NCBI GenBank assembly: GCA_947471505.1
Contig: CANIWM010000013.1
Coordinates: 1-64,000, forward strand
Reading direction: 5' to 3'
Origin: Chthoniobacteraceae bacterium
GTDB taxonomy: Bacteria; Verrucomicrobiota; Verrucomicrobiia; Chthoniobacterales; Chthoniobacteraceae
DNA: 64,000 bases
Position 1 is the first letter of the stretch. Each line of letters opens with the position of its first letter. Under the pieces are notes generated by a model. It worked only from the letters and a program-made list of their open reading frames with translations, did no database searches and was not told the origin of the DNA. The position numbers and the translations under genes were made by a program. Below are positions 52,241 through 61,350 of the stretch, in pieces.

Positions 52241-52945
52241 ATGACTCCACTCACGCTACCGCCCGATTACCCACGCATCAAACTGGTGAACAGCTTCCAC
52301 GAACTCATCACCACCCCATTTGCAGACGGCATCAACGCCCTCTGCTGGCCCCGCACACTCCCCGGCGACTTCCGCGAAATCATCCAGCACCTCACCATTA
52401 GCCCAGGCATCACCAACCTCGACGACGCACTCCTCCTCAGCCTCCCCCTCAGCCCAGCCGGCCGCACCGCCATCGACATCCTTCTTGAAGACCAGCGGCT
52501 CCTCCGCGAGCACGGCCTCGACCCCATCCTCAACTGCATCGACGGCTACCCCCGCGACGAAGACCCCATCCCCACCCACGTCTTCTCCTTCCACGCCGAC
52601 AGCGCGCCCGTAGAAGCCGAGACCTGGCTCTGCACCTACCACGGTTTCCCCAGCGAGGGCCTCCGCAACGACCAAGCCCAACGCCGCATCGACATCCCCG
52701 ACACCCGCGCCCAACTCCTCAAGCTCTACGGCGGCGATGAAAACCACGACTTCCTCGAATACCTCACCGACCACTGCTACGACCTCCACTACGCCCCAGC
52801 CCCCCACGCCCAACCCTTCTCCTTCGGCCTCGGCAACCTCTGGCGCATCGCCGTGGACTGGCCTGGCAGCCCCGTCCCCCCCTGCATCCACCGCGCCCCC
52901 GACACCCGCCCCGGCGACCCGCCCCGCCTCCTTCTCATCAGCTAG
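52241..52945 (+). CDS. DUF1826-like protein
   Basis: A 234-residue soluble protein. The pattern VFSFHADSAP, ETWLCTYHGFPSEGL and, near the end, IHRAPDTRPGDPPRLLLIS matches the order seen in the DUF1826 family (FHxD, TYxG, HRxP and RLLL). Two conserved His could bind a metal. DUF1826 has no established function. The start at 52241 is chosen because the longer frame is Pro/His-rich noise. The coding sequence is extremely C-rich. Confidence 0.7.
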   Translation: MTPLTLPPDYPRIKLVNSFHELITTPFADGINALCWPRTLPGDFREIIQHLTISPGITNLDDALLLSLPLSPAGRTAIDILLEDQRLLREHGLDPILNCIDGYPRDEDPIPTHVFSFHADSAPVEAETWLCTYHGFPSEGLRNDQAQRRIDIPDTRAQLLKLYGGDENHDFLEYLTDHCYDLHYAPAPHAQPFSFGLGNLWRIAVDWPGSPVPPCIHRAPDTRPGDPPRLLLIS

Positions 52946-53034
52946 AGCGATTTCGGAGGGTTGGGCGTCGGAGGAGGGCGTTTGGGAGGGGAATGAGGCG
53001 GGTTCTCTCTGACGGGGCCGGTCCCATTTGCCGG

Positions 53035-53196
53035 AACCACCGGGTTCCCGTCGGCAACCACCGGGCTCCCGTCGGCAACCACCGGGCTCCCGTCGGCAAC
53101 CACCGGGTTCCCGCCGCCAACCACCGGGTTCTGACCGTCAACCGCGGGGTTCTGACCGGCAACCGCCGGGTTCCGACCGGCAACCGCGGGCCCCCG
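53035..53196. repeat. 21-bp tandem repeat
   Basis: About 7.5 copies of a 21-bp unit with consensus AACCACCGGGTTCCCGTCGGC. The first four units are nearly identical and the later ones have diverged. Because 21 is a multiple of three, frames stay open on both strands and read as seven-residue repeats, but no gene context supports coding. Confidence 0.8.
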
Positions 53197-53376
53197 AGCG
53201 GGAGGAAAGCGGTGGAAAAGGGCAACTCCCGTCCTGCTTTCCCCGCCCTTCGGAGCGCCCCGCGCGACGGCGGTCCCATCTTTTCCCACCCCCGGACTGC
53301 AATCCTCACCTCGGAGCGGAAGCGCAATTCCATCTGCCGAAAACAAAGAGACTCAAACTGCGGGAATGACTGACGC

Positions 53377-53523
53377 GGGGTAGCGCACGCTTCTAGCGTG
53401 CTGGTCCCGGCTTCCAGCCGGGACCACAGGGCGGACACGCCCGCGTTCCCTGTTCTCAACGTTCTCCCGCTGCATGTGCCCGGCTGGAAGCCGGACACGG
53501 CACGCTGGAAGCGTGCGCTACCC
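53377..53523. repeat. Nested intergenic inverted repeat
   Basis: Outer arms GGGTAGCGCACGCTTCTAGC and its complement (ending GCGTGCGCTACCC at 53523) enclose further palindromes GGTCCCGGCTTCCAGCC and GTGCCCGGCTGGAAGCC. The whole 147-bp element can fold into a cruciform. It lies between the DUF1826-like gene and the deacetylase gene, 157 bp before the latter, and contains no gene. Confidence 0.8.
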
Positions 53524-53679
53524 AGCGTCAGTCTTTTTGCCTGCTCACATCGTCCCGTTATTTAGAGAAGACGGTGTAAGTCGCCGGAGAGTCTCGGCCC
53601 CGCGCTCGCAGTCTTCCACTTTTCGCTTCACGGGAAGCTCGACACTTCGCCGTGGAGCGCATCTTTTTCCTGCCTCGCT

Positions 53680-54534
53680 ATGAAGCTGCATTTTCCGACC
53701 GCCGATATTTTCATCCCCGATGGACGCCCAATTGCCGATGCGCTGGGGCGCGTGACGCATCTCGCCGTGGGGGCGCATCAGGACGATTTGGAGTTCATGG
53801 CGTTTCGCGGGATCATCGAGTGTTTCCACAGCGCGACGGATTGGTTCGGAGGGGTGACTTGCACGAACGGGGCGGGGAGTTCGCGGGTGGGAAATTATGC
53901 GCGGTTTTCCGATGAGGAGATGATGGCGGTGCGGCGCGATGAGCAAAAGCAGGCGGCGATCGTCGGGCGGTATAGTGCGATGGTGCAGCTCGATTACCCG
54001 AGCGCCGTGGCGAAGGCTCCGGGGGATGTGCGGCTGCGGGAGGATTTGCGGGCAATTTTGCAGGCGTCGAAGCCGCGCGTGGTCTATACGCACAACCCCG
54101 CCGACAAGCACGAGACGCACATCGCGGTGGTCGTCCCGCTCATCCAAGCGATCCGCGATTTGCCCCGCGCGGAGCGACCCGCCGCGGTGCACGGCTGCGA
54201 GGTTTGGCGCGATCTGGACTGGCTACCCGACGGGGAGAAAGTGATCCATGATCTGACCGGCTACGATAATCTCGCTGCTGCGGTGAACGGGATTTTTGAC
54301 AGCCAGATCGCCGGTGGCAAACGCTACGACCTCGCCGTGCTGGGGCGTCGCCGGGCAAATGCGACGTTCTTTTCCAGCCACACGACGGATGCGAGCGATG
54401 CGCTGGCGTTTGCGATGGACCTGACGCCGCTGGCGCACGATGAGTCGCTAGACATCGTGGAGTATGTGACGGGTGCGATCGACCGCTTCCGCGCCGATGT
54501 GGCGGGGAAACTGAGAGCGCGCCTTGGTGTGTAA
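53680..54534 (+). CDS. PIG-L (LmbE) family deacetylase
   Basis: A 284-residue enzyme of the zinc-dependent N-acetylglucosaminyl deacetylase family. The zinc motif is VGAHQDDLEF, a variant of the usual AHPDD, and the second metal His lies in YTHNPADKHETH. These proteins deacetylate GlcNAc-containing sugars or thiol precursors. The substrate here is unknown. It is convergent with the following minus-strand gene (3 bp apart). Confidence 0.88.
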   Translation: MKLHFPTADIFIPDGRPIADALGRVTHLAVGAHQDDLEFMAFRGIIECFHSATDWFGGVTCTNGAGSSRVGNYARFSDEEMMAVRRDEQKQAAIVGRYSAMVQLDYPSAVAKAPGDVRLREDLRAILQASKPRVVYTHNPADKHETHIAVVVPLIQAIRDLPRAERPAAVHGCEVWRDLDWLPDGEKVIHDLTGYDNLAAAVNGIFDSQIAGGKRYDLAVLGRRRANATFFSSHTTDASDALAFAMDLTPLAHDESLDIVEYVTGAIDRFRADVAGKLRARLGV

Positions 54535-54537
54535 GGG

Positions 54538-55380
54538 CTACCGTTTGGGGAGTGGGAGCGGGCCTTCGTCCGCTGCGGTATTCGCCGTGGCGATGGCTTG
54601 GTCGGCGGGTGCGGTGTCGGAGCCTTCGACCCAGAATACAAGGTCGGAAAATACGTCTGACTTTGTGCCGGCCTTGGTGGTGGGCTGGGTCGCGGTGCGC
54701 TTCTTTACATCGGCGAGCACTGCGCCTTCGCGCCGGATGGCGTGGCCGTCGGCATGCTCGCCCCAGTAGCTCGTGGCGAAGGCCAGCGAACGATCCGGCG
54801 CAGCTTCATCGAACATGAAGAGGAAGCCGTAGCGAGTGTTGGGCTTGAGCGAGATGCGGTCGCCCTCGCGGAAGTTGAGGACCACGAATTGCCCCGGCAT
54901 CAGGAATGCGGGCATCCGTGCTTTCGTCGCCGTCGCGAGCGTCGTGTAACGCTCGCCCACGATGAAGTCATCGACGCGCGGATCATCGCTCCAGCTCGCG
55001 AGCTTGCCGGTTTTCGTGCCGTTATCGTTCACGGTCGCCGTGCCGGAAATCTCGAAGAGCTGCACGGAAACTTTCGCCCCGAAAACGCTGGGGGCGATGG
55101 GCTGCGCGCCGAGGAGGAAGGTGATGCGGTCGAGGAAAAAGCCTTCGTCGCCAGTGATGAACGTCTGCCCGAGATCGCGGTCACTTTCCCCCGCCCCGTC
55201 GCGCACGGTTTTGTTGCCCTTGAAGCGCGCACTCGTCGCTGAGAGCGGCCCATGCGCAGGCTGCGCGAGTTTCACCGCCGCGCCGTCTGGCTCGGTCCCG
55301 CGCAGAGTCACGACGAGGTCCGCCGAAGCCGATCCGACAAGTGCGGATGTGGCGAACAGGAATGCAAGAGTGGTCTTCAT
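54538..55380 (-). CDS. Exported protein of unknown function
   Basis: A 280-residue protein with a signal peptide (MKTTLAFLFATSALVGSASA) chosen over a 22-residue longer frame. The mature part looks like a beta-sandwich (LGQTFITGDEGFFLDRITFL, PNTRYGFLFMF). It ends in a disordered Ala/Pro tail. A role in extracellular binding is possible, but no family is recognised. Confidence 0.75.
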   Translation of the reverse strand: MKTTLAFLFATSALVGSASADLVVTLRGTEPDGAAVKLAQPAHGPLSATSARFKGNKTVRDGAGESDRDLGQTFITGDEGFFLDRITFLLGAQPIAPSVFGAKVSVQLFEISGTATVNDNGTKTGKLASWSDDPRVDDFIVGERYTTLATATKARMPAFLMPGQFVVLNFREGDRISLKPNTRYGFLFMFDEAAPDRSLAFATSYWGEHADGHAIRREGAVLADVKKRTATQPTTKAGTKSDVFSDLVFWVEGSDTAPADQAIATANTAADEGPLPLPKR

Positions 55381-55488
55381 CCGTCCCGCCCTCCGCAATA
55401 TGTATGCCGTCAGCCACTGCCCGAGCTTCACACGCGACGCCATCACGGACGTTAAGCCGTTCCGGTTTAACGAAGACGTGCGCGGAAA

Positions 55489-57312
55489 TTAGGGGCGCTC
55501 GGCGGCGAAGTTATCGAACACTACGGTGCCGACGTTGGATTCCGGCGTCCAAGAACCGCCGCTGAGTTCGACGGTGATGCTGCTCATCGGCAGGCGACGC
55601 GGGGTGGTGCGCTGCGCGGTCCAAGTCGCGCCGTCGGGGCTGGTCTCGAAGACGATGGTGTCGTTCACGGCGTTGTGGCGGATGCGCCAGTGGCGGTGCT
55701 GCGTGGCGTTGTAGTTGATGAGCGTGTAGTCGCGATGTCCGGCGATCGTTTGGTCGAAGAACATGACTCCGCCCTCGTAGCCCATGAGCAGGAAGTTCTG
55801 GCTGTCCTTGGTGAGCGAGAGGAGGGCGTTTGCGCTGCCGCCGGGGACTTGGACGCATTGCACGCGGGCGCTCGCGGCGGTGAGGTCGAGCGCGTTTGTC
55901 ATGTAGCCGTAGTAGCGGTCGCCGGGGACGTTGACGCGTGGGACGATTTCGAGGCGTCCGTTGCGCTCAAAGACTCCGACGAGTGGGTCCGCCGCGCCAG
56001 CGCCCTCGTAGATTGTGCCCATGATTGCGCCGAGCCGCCATTTGAGGGCGTCGCGAGTGTTGTCGTTGAAGTCATCGGCAATCAACGTGGTGGGGCCTCC
56101 GCCTGCGATGGTGATCGTCGCCGTCGCCGTAGCGCTGTGGGTCGCGCCGAGGTTGTCGGTCACGGTAAGCGTCACCGTGTAGGAGCCCGCAGCGGCGTAG
56201 GTTTTAGAAACCGTCGCGCCGGTGCCCGTGGTGCCGTCGCCGAAGGTCCATGCGTAAGTGGCGATTGTGCCGTCGGGGTCCGAAGAGGTGCTGCCATTGA
56301 GCGCGACCGCCGTTCCCGCGATTCCGCTATAAGGTCCGCCGGGACGCGAGACGGGGGGCTGGTTTACGGGAGCGGTGATCGTCGCCGCCGCCGTCGCACT
56401 GTGGGTCGCGCCGAGGTTGTCGGTCACGGTGAGCGTGACGGTGTAAGAGCCAGCGGCGGCGTAGGTTTTGGAAACCGTTGCGCCGGTCCCCGTAGTGCCG
56501 TCGCCGAAGGTCCATGCGTAAGTCGCGATAGTGCCGTCGGGGTCCGACGAGGTGCTGCCATTGAGCGCGACCGCCGTTCCCGCGATGCCGCTGTAGGGCC
56601 CGCCGGGACGCGAGACCGGTGGCTGGTTTACGGGAGCGGTGATGGTCGCCGTCGTCGTCGCGCTGTGCGTCGCACCAAGGTTGTCCGTTACGGTGAGCGT
56701 GACGGTGTAAGAGCCAGCGGCGGCGTAGGTTTTGGAAACCGTCGCACCCGTCCCCGTGGTGCCATCGCCGAAGGTCCATGCGTATGTCGCGATGCTGCCG
56801 TCGGGGTCCGACGATGTGCTGCCGTTGATCGCGACCGCCGTTCCCGCGATGCCGCTGTAAGGTCCGCCGGGACGCGCAACCGGTGGCTGGTTTACGGGAG
56901 CGGTGATCGTCGCCGCCGCCGTCGCACTGTGGGTCGCGCCGAGGTTGTCGGTCACGGTAAGCGTCACCGTGTAGGAGCCCGCAGCGGCGTAGGTTTTGGA
57001 AACCGTCGCGCCCGTCCCCGTGGTGCCATCGCCGAAGGTCCATGCGTATGTCGCGATGCTGCCGTCGGGGTCCGACGAAGCGCTGCCGTTGAGCGCGACC
57101 GCCGTCCCCGCGATTCCGCTGTAAGGTCCGCCGGGACGCGAGACAGGTGGCTGGTTTGGCACGACGCTGGTCGTGATCGCGACCGTGGTCGTCTCTTCGC
57201 TAAACGCGCCGATGTCATCCGTCGCGCGGAGGAGGACGGTGTAGTTTCCAGGGGCACCGTATGTTTTCGCCACGCTCACGCCAGAGCCCGTCGTGCCTCG
57301 CCAAAGTTCCAC
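55489..57312 (-). CDS. PKD-repeat protein, 3' part of a frameshifted gene
   Basis: A 607-residue frame with no proper start of its own: its first residues (GTTGSGVSVAKTYGAPGNYT) complete a PKD domain whose beginning lies in the upstream frame. It then carries four further PKD domains of 88 residues each, nearly identical (SRPGGPYSGIAGTAVALNG, TYAWTFGDGTTGTGATVSK), followed by a concanavalin-like domain (DDFNDNTRDALKWRLG ... VVFDNFAAERP). It is the C-terminal half of the sugar-dehydrogenase-like gene. A single missing base at about 57297/57298 separates them. Confidence 0.8.
   Translation of the reverse strand: MELWRGTTGSGVSVAKTYGAPGNYTVLLRATDDIGAFSEETTTVAITTSVVPNQPPVSRPGGPYSGIAGTAVALNGSASSDPDGSIATYAWTFGDGTTGTGATVSKTYAAAGSYTVTLTVTDNLGATHSATAAATITAPVNQPPVARPGGPYSGIAGTAVAINGSTSSDPDGSIATYAWTFGDGTTGTGATVSKTYAAAGSYTVTLTVTDNLGATHSATTTATITAPVNQPPVSRPGGPYSGIAGTAVALNGSTSSDPDGTIATYAWTFGDGTTGTGATVSKTYAAAGSYTVTLTVTDNLGATHSATAAATITAPVNQPPVSRPGGPYSGIAGTAVALNGSTSSDPDGTIATYAWTFGDGTTGTGATVSKTYAAAGSYTVTLTVTDNLGATHSATATATITIAGGGPTTLIADDFNDNTRDALKWRLGAIMGTIYEGAGAADPLVGVFERNGRLEIVPRVNVPGDRYYGYMTNALDLTAASARVQCVQVPGGSANALLSLTKDSQNFLLMGYEGGVMFFDQTIAGHRDYTLINYNATQHRHWRIRHNAVNDTIVFETSPDGATWTAQRTTPRRLPMSSITVELSGGSWTPESNVGTVVFDNFAAERP
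56097..57152. repeat. Four near-identical 264-bp units encoding PKD domains
   Basis: Identical blocks such as GGTTTACGGGAGCGGTGAT recur at 56361, 56625 and 56889, exactly 264 bp apart, with few substitutions. Each unit encodes one 88-residue PKD domain. Such recent duplication makes copy number unstable and assembly error-prone. Confidence 0.85.
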
Positions 57313-60300
57313 GAGTACCCCGCTACGGTGCCATCGAAATCGAGCGACTCCCCGCCATCGAGCAGCACCGGCTGTCCGACGATCCCTGCGTAAGGCCCGC
57401 CGGGATCGGCGATTGGCGCTTCATTCGCAGGTGCGGGTGGCTCAGCTCCACCGCGTTCCATTTTGAAATTATCGAACACGGCCATCCCCGGCGCAGCTTC
57501 GTTGAGCCACGTGCCCGCGCTGATTTCCGGGCGAAGCGCGGTGACAGCAAATTGCACGTTGTCCCTCCGCAACGTCTGCCAATTTACCCCATCCGGGCTG
57601 GCCTCAAAAACGAACATCCGCGTGGATGCAACGTGGCGGATGCGCCAGAAACGGTGCGCCACCGGGTTGAAAGCGAGGCCTGTCGCGTTGCGCCCGCCAA
57701 AGACAGTGTGGTCGAGATACAGCTCGCCCGATTCTACGACCATGAGGAGGAAGTTATTCCTGTCGAGGCTCACGCCGAGCATCGTGTTCGAGTAGCCCGC
57801 GCCCACTTGCACGACCTCCACACTGGCGCTGGCATCGGTGAAGTCTCGGGCTGTGGCGGCCACGTAGCCATTGAAGCGATCTCCATTTTGCCCAGCCCTC
57901 AACGGGATTTCCAAACGCTGGTTGCGCTCCACGATTCCGACCGCGAGATCGATAGCTGAAGCACCCGAGTATATCGTCCCGGCGATGGTTCCGAGCGTCC
58001 ATTTTACCGTATCCCGGGCGTTGTCGTTGAAGTCGTCCAACAGCAGCGAAGTGGATGTAGATGTGACGCGGATTTGCAGATAGGGAGACCAGACTTTCGT
58101 CCCCCGGTTGTCCGTCGCGCGAGCGCGCAAATTGAACGTGCCAGCGGGCGCATTGGCCCAAGTGATTGCGTAAGGCGCGGTCGTATCCTCGCCGATCTTC
58201 GTGCTCCCTCGGTAGAACTCCACCTTCGTCACAGTCCCGTCCGCATCCGCAGCGTCCGCAGTGATCACGACATTCGCTGGCGCAGTAAAAAGCGCGCCCA
58301 CCGAGGGGCTCGTGATACTTACCGTCGGCGCGAGATTGCCGCCCGTGGAGGTGACGGAAAGATTAGCCGCGGCGCTGGTTCCCCCGTCACCATCCTTCAG
58401 CGTGGCGCGAATCGTGTGCGCTGTGGATTGCGACACCGTCGAGAGATACGCCACATTGCGCAGCGCGGCCTGCGCGGCATCGGGAGTCGCGCTGGTATTG
58501 AAGCTAATGACGAGCGGCGTGCGATTGTTGGAGATGGAGAGAGTGCCAATCACGACACCGCCAAAGGTCACATTTGTCCCGCTGAGGCCGATTTGTCCGG
58601 CACCGTTTCCTTCGTTGCGGAGGGAGAGCGATTCATTCGTCCCGCCGCCGATCACTTCCACACGTAGCTCGCCATTTCCGACATCGGGGCTGTCGCTGTC
58701 GTTGGCCGTCGCGGTCGGAGAAAGCACGGTCGCCGTCCCGGTGGCTACTTGCTTGCTGGCGATGGCCCACGCGACAGCGGGCGCTACGTTCCCGAGATTG
58801 GGGAAGAGGTTCACCGTGTAGTTCACGGTGAGGCCGAGGTCGTCGGTGACACTGAGAATGTTCGCGTAATAAAAGCCTGCCCCATCGCCTCCCACGCGGA
58901 CGCTGCCATTGGGCCCAGCAATCGGCGGGTCTTCGTGGGTGTGTACCTCGTGGTGTAAAATCGTCTGCCAAGTGCTGCTGACGGGATGCCCCGGCTGCGG
59001 GGTGATGGTGGCGCTGAGAGGATAGGTGGTCGTCACTCCCACGGGATACTTCGCGCCATCCACGGGGCTCGTGATATTCACCACGGGCGGCGCGTGATTT
59101 ACAAAGACCGGGATGTTGTCCGTCGCCGTCGCGCCTCCGCTATCGGTCACGCGGAGGGTCACATTAAATTTCCGCGTTCCCGTCGCCGTAAAGGTCTTCA
59201 GCGGGTTGGCCGCGGTGCTCGTCGTGCCGTCGTCGAACGTCCACAGATAGGTGAGCGTCGCGCCGTCGGCATCATAGGAGCCCGTGCCGGTAAACTGCAC
59301 GGTGAGCGGCGAAGGCCCGTAGTTCGGCGTGGAAACTCCCACCGCGACCGGCGGCTGATTCCCCCCCGGTGCATAGACGATCCGCTGCACCGCGCCGCCT
59401 AAGTTCACGTAGTAAAGCCCGCCCGTCGTCGGGTGCGTGGTGACGAATACGACCGACGGCACGCCCGAGGCAAACGGGCGCACCTCCGTGGGCCGGTTAT
59501 TCGCGTCTATCACGATATTTTTGATCCACTGCCCGCCGATATCCGCGTGGAAATAGGTGCCCTCATACTGCGCCGGAAAATCGCCGGTGAGATAAAAGAC
59601 GCCGCCTGTGGACGTGTTGCCGTTAAAGACGGGCCCCGCGACCGGGCATCCCGGGGTGCCCATGTCGCTCGTCGTAGCGGCGTTCCCATTAAAGACCCCA
59701 GTCCGAGGAGCCACACCTGCCGCGCGGCTGTAATCGAGGATCGGGCGGCTGTGGACCCACTTGGCTATCGAGCTGGGCACTTGCTGGGCGGGGTTCGCAG
59801 GGTTCGGCCACGATGGCGTGCCGAGCGTTTCCTGGATGAGCAGGTCTTTGAATTTGAAGAACCCTCCCAGCGGATTCGGCGCATCGAGATTCACGGCGGA
59901 CGACGCCTGATAGTTGAAGTTCGCATCCAGCCCTTCGTAAATCGGCCAGCCGCAATTCAGCCCTGGGCCATTCACAATATGCACATCCTCGCGCGTCCCA
60001 TACCCCACATCGCCGAGGTATATCGTGCCGGGATTTGCCGCGTTTCGATTGTGCGAACCGGTGTCCGAGCGGAGCGACATGCGGTAAGGATTGCGCAGCC
60101 CGAGCGTCCAGACGCGCGACTTCGCCGAGCGCGGATTGGCCGAGTCAAAATACGGATTACTCGGGATCGCGTCGCCCGTCGCAGGGTCAATGCGGAGGAT
60201 TTTCCCATTCAGCGAACTCAAAAGCTGCGAGCGAAACGCGCCCACATCTTCTGCCGCCGTGATGACGCCCTCCGCACGAGCCTGCGACGCGAAGCTTCCA

Positions 60301-60941
60301 CCCACATCACCGCCGATATCCGTCGCGCTATAGCTCGCCCCATCGCCGCACGAGGCCAGCAGCGTGCCGTCCGTGCCAAAGATCAGCGACCCCGTGCCGT
60401 GCGACTCATGGAGGATCGGGAAGCCCGTATTCACCGCCTCGCCCACCAGCACCCGGCGGCTCGCGGGGTCCACCGTGCGAAGGCCATCGCTCACCCGCGC
60501 CGTATAGCGCGTGATGCGCCCGATCGTCGGCGCAGAATTGATATTCGCCGTCGCGCTATAGCTCGGTGTCCCGAAATACAGCAGGTGGTGCCGGTCCACC
60601 ACATAGAGCAGGTAAATATAGCCGTTCTGCTGAAACATCGGATCGAGCGCCACGCCGAGCATCCCGAAATCCCGCCACGACATCACCTCCTCACTAATAT
60701 CCACCATCGGCGTCGCCAGCTTCACCCCATTTTCCACGATCCACACCTTCCCGCCCCGCTCCCAGACATAATGCCGGTTATTTGGCCCGCTCGTATCGAA
60801 AGTGAGACCCACCGGGCTATTCCACCCGCTCCCGATGGGCTGCTCAATGAACCCCGTAGGCAGCGAAATCACGGCAAAAGCCGACATCACATGGAGCGCA
60901 AAAAGAGCAACGAACACAGATGAACTGAAGAGTTTTTTCAT
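57276..60941 (-). CDS. Exported sugar-dehydrogenase-like / PKD protein, 5' part of a frameshifted gene
   Basis: A 1221-residue frame with a signal peptide (1-24) and a glucose/sorbosone dehydrogenase-type propeller (about 30-530; LGVALDPMFQQNGYIYLLY, LNGKILRIDPATGD, GLRNPYRMSL). A PKD domain (about 545-630), Ig-like beta modules and a concanavalin-like domain (about 985-1175) follow. The last residues read a PKD start (ADPGGPYAGIVGQPVLLDGG ... GYSWNFG) that breaks into EARRALA and a stop. Restoring one C before GGCACGACGGGC joins it to the downstream PKD frame, giving about 1815 residues. Confidence 0.88.
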   Translation of the reverse strand: MKKLFSSSVFVALFALHVMSAFAVISLPTGFIEQPIGSGWNSPVGLTFDTSGPNNRHYVWERGGKVWIVENGVKLATPMVDISEEVMSWRDFGMLGVALDPMFQQNGYIYLLYVVDRHHLLYFGTPSYSATANINSAPTIGRITRYTARVSDGLRTVDPASRRVLVGEAVNTGFPILHESHGTGSLIFGTDGTLLASCGDGASYSATDIGGDVGGSFASQARAEGVITAAEDVGAFRSQLLSSLNGKILRIDPATGDAIPSNPYFDSANPRSAKSRVWTLGLRNPYRMSLRSDTGSHNRNAANPGTIYLGDVGYGTREDVHIVNGPGLNCGWPIYEGLDANFNYQASSAVNLDAPNPLGGFFKFKDLLIQETLGTPSWPNPANPAQQVPSSIAKWVHSRPILDYSRAAGVAPRTGVFNGNAATTSDMGTPGCPVAGPVFNGNTSTGGVFYLTGDFPAQYEGTYFHADIGGQWIKNIVIDANNRPTEVRPFASGVPSVVFVTTHPTTGGLYYVNLGGAVQRIVYAPGGNQPPVAVGVSTPNYGPSPLTVQFTGTGSYDADGATLTYLWTFDDGTTSTAANPLKTFTATGTRKFNVTLRVTDSGGATATDNIPVFVNHAPPVVNITSPVDGAKYPVGVTTTYPLSATITPQPGHPVSSTWQTILHHEVHTHEDPPIAGPNGSVRVGGDGAGFYYANILSVTDDLGLTVNYTVNLFPNLGNVAPAVAWAIASKQVATGTATVLSPTATANDSDSPDVGNGELRVEVIGGGTNESLSLRNEGNGAGQIGLSGTNVTFGGVVIGTLSISNNRTPLVISFNTSATPDAAQAALRNVAYLSTVSQSTAHTIRATLKDGDGGTSAAANLSVTSTGGNLAPTVSITSPSVGALFTAPANVVITADAADADGTVTKVEFYRGSTKIGEDTTAPYAITWANAPAGTFNLRARATDNRGTKVWSPYLQIRVTSTSTSLLLDDFNDNARDTVKWTLGTIAGTIYSGASAIDLAVGIVERNQRLEIPLRAGQNGDRFNGYVAATARDFTDASASVEVVQVGAGYSNTMLGVSLDRNNFLLMVVESGELYLDHTVFGGRNATGLAFNPVAHRFWRIRHVASTRMFVFEASPDGVNWQTLRRDNVQFAVTALRPEISAGTWLNEAAPGMAVFDNFKMERGGAEPPAPANEAPIADPGGPYAGIVGQPVLLDGGESLDFDGTVAGYSWNFGEARRALA

Positions 60942-61350
60942 AATCGGAGAAGTGAATCCAGCGCGTCACCGAAGCACTCCCGGGACGCAACAAGGCGTGA
61001 GAACTATAATTACCATATTTCCATGGCAAGACTTTTGCATCGCAGACTTAGGGATTCTTAAACACGAACGCCGCGATTGACTCGGAAGACGTGTGGAGAA
61101 AAACGGGGCGTAAACCGCGTCGTGGCTCCCGCCGCCCCGGTGGGAATCCCCGACACGCGAAGCGCACACTATTAGCGCGTGCCACCGAGAGAATGGCGCT
61201 GCGCGTAAAGGGGGTTCCCGTCGAGGGCGACGGGAGCCACGACGCGCTATCGCGAGTTCGTCAGAGAAATTAAGATGCGTGAACCCTGGACGCACGAGGC
61301 TAGAAGTTGACACTCGCGAGTGAATCCCACTAAGAGCCCCGCACTCGCTC
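60942..61350. other. Intergenic region between divergent genes
   Basis: About 400 bp between the sugar-dehydrogenase-like gene (minus) and the SGNH/TPR gene (plus). It contains a 131-bp inverted repeat (61116-61246) and presumably both promoters. No gene is seen. Confidence 0.6.
61116..61246. repeat. Intergenic inverted repeat, GTCGTGGCTCCCG type
   Basis: Arms CGCGTCGTGGCTCCCGCCGC and its complement ending at 61246 (GACGGGAGCCACGACGCG) pair at about 20 of 22 positions around an inner region with further partial pairing. It contains no gene. Confidence 0.75.

Noticed and set aside
53035-53196. CRISPR array
   Set aside because: Units are contiguous without unique spacers and there are no cas genes.
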